From Methanobacteriota archaeon (GTDB taxonomy: Archaea; Methanobacteriota; Methanobacteria; Methanobacteriales; Methanobacteriaceae): a stretch of DNA of 10,618 nt. The notes below the pieces were generated by a model, which was not told the DNA's origin, did not search any database, and saw only the letters and a list, made by a program, of their open reading frames with translations. Both the position numbers and the translations under genes were made by a program. The stretch lies in contig JAEZAV010000076.1 in NCBI GenBank assembly GCA_023430285.1, positions 1 through 10,618 of the forward strand, read 5' to 3'. Positions 5,966 through 10,618 of the stretch are shown piece by piece (position 1 is the stretch's first letter; each line of letters opens with the position of its first letter).

Positions 5966-8152
5966 ATGTCAAAAATCAGAATCTTACTGGTTGAGAATGA
6001 AGGTATCGAAGCCATGGACATCAAAAGAGAACTTGAGTCCATGGGCCACCAAGTACCTTACATAGCAGTTAATGGAGAAGATGCCATTAAAATGGCCGAA
6101 AAAATTTTCCCAGACCTTGTTTTAATGGATATCATGCTTCCAGGTAAACTGGACGGAATTGAAGTTTCAAAGAAACTGAACCAACTTAACATACCTGTAG
6201 TGTATTTAACTGCCAATAGCGAGCATTCAACGTTTGAAAGGGCCAAGGAAACCGATCCCTATGGTTACATCATCAAACCATTCGATTCCAAAGAATTTAT
6301 GTACACCATTGAAATTGCCATCAACAAGCTAAAAACTGAAAACAAAATACGGGCCATGAAAAATGAATTCAAACTCATAACAGACCATTCAAGCGACATG
6401 ATCTACAAGATGAACCTTTCAGACATGAGCTATGACTACGTGAATCCTGCAGCTGAAAAATTAACAGGCTACAGCCCCGCTGAATTTTACAGTTCAAATA
6501 ATCTGCTAAAACAGATCATCCACCCCGATTTTAAGGACATCTACGCTGAAACTTTTACAAAACTTCTTGAAGGTGAGGTTGAAACTAGTTTGGAGTTCAA
6601 GATCGTAACCAAAGAGGGGGAAGAGAAATGGTTCAAAGAACGAAATAATCTTGAGACAGATTTTAATGGAAAGCCTGTGGCAGTTAGTGGAGTTTTAACT
6701 GACATCACACCTCAAAAGACTGCCCAACAGATATTTGAAGCTCTCAAGAAGGATTGTAAGGCCGATAGGGAAAGGTTTGAAATGGCTCAAAAAGTTGCAA
6801 TGATGGGTATATGGGAGAATGAACTGGCAACCAACGATCTTAAATGGTCCGATGAGATGTACAAAATACTTGGACTTCCAGTTGACACCAAGGTTAACCT
6901 GAATGATGTTGTGGAAATATTCCCAGAAGATGAACTCAAACGTTTCAATGATGCAGTTGAAGAGTCTATAACTAACAAAAAGCCCTACAGTAATGATTAT
7001 AGGATTGTGCGGCCTGATGGTGAGGTACGTTATATTCATGACGAAGGGAAGGTCATTAGGGATGAAAATGGTAATGCCTTGAAGATGTTTGGATCCACCC
7101 AGGACATCACTTCAAGAAAAAAAGCGGAAAATGCCCTGGCTGAGAGTGAGGCCAAGTTCAGAAAATTCGTTGAAACCACACCAGACATGATCTGGGAGAT
7201 AGATGCCCATGGAACCTTCAAGTACATAAGTCCACAATCTCTGCAGATAATGGGTTACACACCAGATAAAATCATAGGAACCAAGATATTCGAACTTTTA
7301 AAGCCAGAGGCAGTTGAAGAAGTCAGGAAATCTTTCATGGATCATGTTGAAACTGCCAAGTACTTTAAAACCCTGGTGGTACCTGCAATTGATCGGGCTG
7401 GCAACGAACTCATCCTGGAAATTCGTTCTGCAAAGGTGGTTGAGGAAAATACACAAGTCGTAGGATTTGAAGGAATTGCAAGGGATATCACCGACATAAC
7501 AAAGGCCACCAACCAGCTCATAAACACTGTAAACGAGAAGAACCTCCTATTAAAGGAAATACACCACAGGGTTAAAAACAACATGCAGATTATTTCAAGC
7601 CTTTTGAATCTTCAAATAGAACATCTTAACGATGAAAATGCTATAAACTCCCTTAAAGAAAGTCAAAACAGGATCATTACCATGGCCACTTTGCATGAGA
7701 AACTGTATTTAACATCCAACTTCAGTAAAATCAACCAAACAGAGTACATAACCAGTCTTATTAGGGGACTGTTCTCATCGTACACTGCAAACAACAGGGT
7801 TAAATCTATCTTAGATATAGAATCCTTGGATTTAAACATGGAAACATCCATACCATGTGGCCTCATAATAAATGAGCTCGTTACAAATTCCCTGGTACAT
7901 GGATTTCCAGACGGGATGGCGGGAACCATCACAGTTTCACTCAAAACCTTGGATGACAAGTACGAACTGAGGGTGGCGGATGATGGTTTAGGCATTACAG
8001 AAAACAAGCTCCTTGAAGATACCAACACATTAGGACTTGAACTGGTTAAAAGCTTAGTTGATCAATTGGATGGAACTATAGAATTAAATAATAAGGGTAA
8101 AACCGAATTTATCATTGTTTTCAATGAAATTGAATACAAAGAAAGATTTTAA
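5966..8152 (+). CDS. Receiver-PAS3-HisKA_2 histidine kinase
   Basis: The 728-residue product starts with a CheY-like receiver (residues 1-120). D55 in LVLMDIMLP is the likely phosphoacceptor, with T82 and K104 as the switch and conserved lysine. The acidic pocket reads VENE, so N11 sits where the second Asp usually is. Three PAS domains follow (about 130-248, 268-383 and 395-510), then HisKA_2 with EIHHRVKNN (531-539; H534 likely phosphorylated) and an HATPase core with NELVTNSLVHG (637-647) and DDGLG (672-676). There is no membrane helix and no DNA-binding domain. The gene lies 11 nt after the first kinase. Its ATG at 5966 has only a weak GATGGGT upstream, within and just after the previous stop codon, suggesting translational coupling. 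Since the receiver precedes a complete kinase, the upstream kinase may phosphorylate D55 to tune this kinase. The pairing is inferred from position. Confidence 0.92.
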   Translation: MSKIRILLVENEGIEAMDIKRELESMGHQVPYIAVNGEDAIKMAEKIFPDLVLMDIMLPGKLDGIEVSKKLNQLNIPVVYLTANSEHSTFERAKETDPYGYIIKPFDSKEFMYTIEIAINKLKTENKIRAMKNEFKLITDHSSDMIYKMNLSDMSYDYVNPAAEKLTGYSPAEFYSSNNLLKQIIHPDFKDIYAETFTKLLEGEVETSLEFKIVTKEGEEKWFKERNNLETDFNGKPVAVSGVLTDITPQKTAQQIFEALKKDCKADRERFEMAQKVAMMGIWENELATNDLKWSDEMYKILGLPVDTKVNLNDVVEIFPEDELKRFNDAVEESITNKKPYSNDYRIVRPDGEVRYIHDEGKVIRDENGNALKMFGSTQDITSRKKAENALAESEAKFRKFVETTPDMIWEIDAHGTFKYISPQSLQIMGYTPDKIIGTKIFELLKPEAVEEVRKSFMDHVETAKYFKTLVVPAIDRAGNELILEIRSAKVVEENTQVVGFEGIARDITDITKATNQLINTVNEKNLLLKEIHHRVKNNMQIISSLLNLQIEHLNDENAINSLKESQNRIITMATLHEKLYLTSNFSKINQTEYITSLIRGLFSSYTANNRVKSILDIESLDLNMETSIPCGLIINELVTNSLVHGFPDGMAGTITVSLKTLDDKYELRVADDGLGITENKLLEDTNTLGLELVKSLVDQLDGTIELNNKGKTEFIIVFNEIEYKERF

Positions 8153-8226
8153 TGGGATATGTTGTAACAAACTTTTTAAACACGATTTGCTTAGTCGTTC
8201 TATGCCTGTTTAATATCCAAAATATT

Positions 8227-8252
8227 GTTTAAATTTGTTTATTTCTTTTATT
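8227..8252 (+). terminator. T-rich terminator after the kinase pair
   Basis: The convergent spacer between the second kinase and the ABC permease gene is T-rich on the plus strand here, with repeated runs of three to four T's. A short run of five T's also occurs earlier, at about 8172-8176. No strong hairpin is seen. This is a plausible archaeal terminator for the kinase transcript; the minus strand of the spacer has no comparable tract. Confidence 0.35.
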
Positions 8253-8278
8253 GGTACTTGCTTGTGATCTGAGTTTAT

Positions 8279-9025
8279 TTACTGCATTCTGTTGAACATG
8301 TAGGTTCCAAGGACGATCATGACCAAATCAAAGGTTACTATAATGGCTATATCGTATCCCAAGGGCAGGATTGATTGCCAGCCTGTTACCATGATGGAAC
8401 GCAGTGCATCTACACAATAGGTCAGGGGGTTTATGTACACTGCCCAGAGTAACCATGAGGGTATGTTGGTGACTGGAAAGAGTGCACCACTTAAAAAGAA
8501 CATTGGCATGTTAATAAATGTTACTATGGCTCCAAAGCTTTCTAAAGTGTTCATTGCACTGGCTATTATTAATCCAATGGAAACCAGTCCTGCTGTAATA
8601 AATATCATCACGAACAAGGACAACCCAACTGCGTAAAGACTAAGTGGAATGCCGATAATGATTCCTAGAATTATGACTATAAATCCCTGTAACATGACGT
8701 TGGTACCTATTCCCAACATTTTACCTAAAAATACAGATACACGTCCCACAGGTGCTATTAACATTTCCTTCATGAAACCAAATTGCCGGTCCCATATAAC
8801 TGATATTGCAAGGTACATAGATGTGAAAAGCATTGTTTGAGACACAATTCCTGGAAGTAGAAATCTTTGATAGTTAAAACTATTTATGGAGTACCCAAGA
8901 CCTGTACCAAAGATTATGAGCCATAGTGCAGGGGACACTATTGAACTGCTTATCCTCAAACGATCCCTAACAAAACGCAGTGTTTCTCGTTTCCAAAGGG
9001 CATGAATGGCTCTAAATTCGTTCAA
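8279..9025 (-). CDS. ABC-2 type transporter permease (DrrB-like)
   Basis: The 248-residue protein is the membrane subunit of an ABC exporter. It has a basic N-terminus (WKRETLRFVRDR), about six hydrophobic segments (around 28-48, 56-78, 104-128, 132-158, 165-186 and 222-243) and the ABC-2 family features: an early ISSSIVSPALWLIIFG helix, RQFGFMKEMLIAPVGR in the first cytoplasmic loop, and the late signature FFLSGALFPVTNIPSWL then YINPLTYCVDALR. The length is typical of DrrB/NodJ-type permeases. The start is TTG at 9025, whose last two bases lie in the TGA stop of the ATPase gene (TTGA). A strong GAGGAGG at 9034-9040 with 8-nt spacing supports this start. Together with the ATPase it would form a 2+2 exporter for a hydrophobic compound, drug or lipid-like molecule; the substrate cannot be read from the sequence. 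Confidence 0.9.
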   Translation of the reverse strand: MNEFRAIHALWKRETLRFVRDRLRISSSIVSPALWLIIFGTGLGYSINSFNYQRFLLPGIVSQTMLFTSMYLAISVIWDRQFGFMKEMLIAPVGRVSVFLGKMLGIGTNVMLQGFIVIILGIIIGIPLSLYAVGLSLFVMIFITAGLVSIGLIIASAMNTLESFGAIVTFINMPMFFLSGALFPVTNIPSWLLWAVYINPLTYCVDALRSIMVTGWQSILPLGYDIAIIVTFDLVMIVLGTYMFNRMQ

Positions 9026-10005
9026 CGTATCTTCCTCCTCTTCTTGGCACTTATGCCAGTGAATCTCACGTCATCCTCTCGAATTTCTTTGCCTGTATAG
9101 TGGATGAAGACATCTTCCATGTTTGGTTCAACTATGGATATGCTCTTAATATAAATTCCAGCGGATATTCCGAATTCAACAATACGTGGCAATGTTGTGT
9201 GGGGATCGTCCACACTCAAATTCAAATTACCACTCTGGTAGGTGATGTCCTTTACGAGATCAGTTTTTGATAGTTGGGATGCAAATAATTCGTTTTTATC
9301 GGTGTTTAAAACAATTACTCCGGTATGTAAACATTTTTTAAGGTTGATTGGAGTGTCCATGGCAATGATCCTACTTAGATCCATTATGGCAATTCTATCA
9401 CAGAGCCTGTCTGCCTCTTCCATGTAGTGGGTTGTAAGCAAGATGGTGATGTTTTTCAGTTCCCTCAAATCTTTAATATAATCCCATATATGTTCACGAC
9501 TCTGTGGATCCAGTCCAATTGTAGGTTCATCTAGAAACAGTACCTTTGGATGATGTATAAGGCCCCTTGCAATTTCAAGCCTTCGTCTCATACCTCCCGA
9601 GTAGGTGTTTACATAGTTTGAAGCCTTATCATCAAGCTCCACAAGTTCCAGTACTTCATCAATTCTTGAATGCATTACATCTCTTGGCACATCGTACAAG
9701 TTGGCATGCAGCTCCAGATTTTCCCTTCCTGTGAGCTTATCATCGATACTCGGGTCTTGAAAAACAATACCAATAGATTTTCTCACTTCTTTAGGTTCCT
9801 TTAAAATATCTAAACCATTGATCAAAGCCGTTCCAGAAGTGGGTTTCAAAATAGTGCAAAGCATAGAAATGGTTGTACTTTTACCAGCACCATTAGGGCC
9901 TAAAAGTCCAAATATTTCCCCCTCTTTCACCTGGAGATTAATATTGTTCACCGCTGTAAAATCATCAAATTTTTTAGTTAAATTTATCACATCAATTGTA
10001 TTCAT
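9022..10005 (-). CDS. ABC transporter ATP-binding protein (DrrA-like)
   Basis: The 327-residue ATPase energises the neighbouring permease. The nucleotide-binding domain (residues about 4-220) shows Walker A GPNGAGKST (36-44), the Q-loop Gln83 in VFQDPS, the signature YSGGM (135-139), Walker B VLFLDE (155-160) and the switch His193 in TTHYMEEADR. YSGGM in place of LSGGQ is usual for the DrrA/daunorubicin-resistance group. The roughly 100-residue C-terminal extension ends with VEPNMEDVFIHYTGKEIRE, also characteristic of that group, and a very basic tail. The ATG at 10005 has only a weak G-run (GGGGG, 10017-10021) 11 nt upstream. The gene's last codons contain the ribosome binding site of the permease. 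The family is certain; the transported substrate is unknown, and drug resistance should not be assumed. Confidence 0.93.
   Translation of the reverse strand: MNTIDVINLTKKFDDFTAVNNINLQVKEGEIFGLLGPNGAGKSTTISMLCTILKPTSGTALINGLDILKEPKEVRKSIGIVFQDPSIDDKLTGRENLELHANLYDVPRDVMHSRIDEVLELVELDDKASNYVNTYSGGMRRRLEIARGLIHHPKVLFLDEPTIGLDPQSREHIWDYIKDLRELKNITILLTTHYMEEADRLCDRIAIMDLSRIIAMDTPINLKKCLHTGVIVLNTDKNELFASQLSKTDLVKDITYQSGNLNLSVDDPHTTLPRIVEFGISAGIYIKSISIVEPNMEDVFIHYTGKEIREDDVRFTGISAKKRRKIR
9034..9040 (-). promoter_or_regulatory. Ribosome binding site of the permease, inside the ATPase gene
   Basis: The minus strand reads GAGGAGG with 8-nt spacing to the TTG at 9025. It lies within codons for the basic C-terminal tail of the ATPase and, with the TTGA overlap, indicates coupled translation. 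Confidence 0.75.
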
Positions 10006-10524
10006 TTCTAATAAAACCCCCAGATAAACTTAATTCACTCTAAATTTATCTTCGAGTATAGTTTTTAAGCTGTTTTTTCACTTTCATTCATAAAATACCA
10101 ACTTTTTTATTGTTACTGTTTAATTAGATTTTCTATTATAGTATTAAAAATATTAGACGCCCTAAACTGGGATGTTTTATGAAAATTCAAGGAATTACTA
10201 TTCAAAACAACAAGAAATTTCTGATTTAACGGTTTATTTTATAGAAAATTTGCTGTAAACTAGGAAAAAGTCTAAAACAAATTCAGTCACTGAATATGTT
10301 GTCATGACCCAGTTTAAATCTTATTTTTCTTTTAGTTACTTTTTGTTTGACATTTCTGAAATTTTACTGATTTATTTCGTTTGGTCATGGTTTACATATA
10401 TTCAATTTGGACATTCTAAAAGTCTTAATAGTTTATTAAATAGTATATGCATCTAATTTCAGCTAATTTAATCCTATCGAAGAATATAAGGAGTACGAAT
10501 TACAAATAGTAGTAAGGTGATAAA
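10006..10524. other. Gene-free divergent intergenic region
   Basis: This 519-bp stretch lies between the minus-strand ABC operon and the plus-strand gene at 10525 and should hold both promoters. It is very AT-rich. I see no gene: the longest frames from an ATG are 28 codons (10172-10258) and 16 codons (from 10179), neither with a good ribosome binding site. Several TATA-like boxes occur on each strand. For the ABC operon, the minus strand near 10062-10070 (CTTAAAAA) would give a leader of about 35 nt. No clear operator, RNA structure or repeat stands out. Confidence 0.5.
10431..10442 (+). promoter_or_regulatory. Possible TATA box for the gene at 10525
   Basis: GTTTATTAAATA here would give a start near 10463 and a leader of about 60 nt. 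A competing TATAAG box at about 10485-10490 would leave only about 12-15 nt before the ATG, barely including the ribosome binding site. I cannot decide between them. Confidence 0.3.
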
Positions 10525-10618
10525 ATGTCTGAGTTATATGAAAAAATGGTAAAAGAAGCTATGGCAGCTCAAAGAGCAGATGTAGATACCATCAAGAAAA
10601 ATAGGGGCGGAAAATTTA
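10525..10618 (+). CDS. Unrecognised protein, N-terminal 31 codons (cut by window edge)
   Basis: An ATG at 10525 follows AAGGTGAT (10514-10521), a very good methanogen-type ribosome binding site with GGTGA ending 4 nt before the start. The frame stays open to the window end. The visible protein begins MSELYEKMVKEAMAAQRAD and continues with a hydrophilic Lys- and Gly-containing stretch (TIKKNRGGKF). The first 20 or so residues look like an amphipathic helix with no signal peptide or membrane segment, so a soluble cytoplasmic protein is likely. The strong initiation site and long upstream region suggest a well-expressed gene at the head of a transcription unit. I do not recognise the family from so short a piece. 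Confidence 0.75.
   Translation, partial: MSELYEKMVKEAMAAQRADVDTIKKNRGGKF

Noticed and set aside
10172..10258. 28-codon ATG frame, and an overlapping 16-codon frame from 10179
   Set aside because: No adequate ribosome binding site, low-complexity AT-driven composition and no recognisable motif.

Overview
The window looks like a chromosomal segment of a methanogenic archaeon, most likely Methanobacterium or a close relative. The evidence is indirect: AT-rich DNA, archaeal-style T-tract terminators and TATA-like boxes, Shine-Dalgarno sequences of the GGAGG and GGTGA type, use of GTG and TTG starts, and soluble multi-PAS histidine kinases of the HisKA_2 type that are abundant in that group. No rRNA, tRNA, CRISPR array, transposase or integrase gene was found.

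Layout from left to right. Positions 1-462 hold the 3' end of an unrecognised multi-pass membrane protein. A gene-poor stretch of about 490 bp follows and ends in a perfect hairpin with T-tracts on both sides, a likely two-way terminator. Two minus-strand genes come next: a DUF308/HdeD-like six-helix membrane protein (975-1490, restarted here at a GTG with a good ribosome binding site) and a flavodoxin fused to a pyridoxamine-phosphate-oxidase-like FMN barrel (1734-2678). A 363-bp divergent intergenic region with an interrupted inverted repeat separates the latter from a two-gene plus-strand signalling cassette. The first cassette gene is a 970-residue cytosolic kinase with six PAS domains (3042-5954). 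Eleven bases later comes a 728-residue protein with an N-terminal receiver, three PAS domains and a second HisKA_2/HATPase core (5966-8152). Converging on this pair is a minus-strand DrrAB-type ABC exporter: ATPase (9022-10005) followed by permease (8279-9025), coupled by a 4-base TTGA overlap. After another gene-free region of about 520 bp, the first 31 codons of an unrecognised plus-strand gene start at 10525 behind an excellent GGTGA site.

How the genes may work together. The kinase pair is the most interesting element. Neither protein has a membrane segment or a DNA-binding output domain, and the second carries a receiver in front of its own kinase core. A phosphorelay in which kinase 1 phosphorylates the receiver of kinase 2 is plausible, with signal leaving through an unlinked regulator. 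The divergently transcribed flavin protein and the cysteine-rich first PAS domain fit a redox theme, but this is inference. The ABC exporter and the DUF308 protein may act at the envelope; no functional link to the kinases is demonstrated by the sequence.
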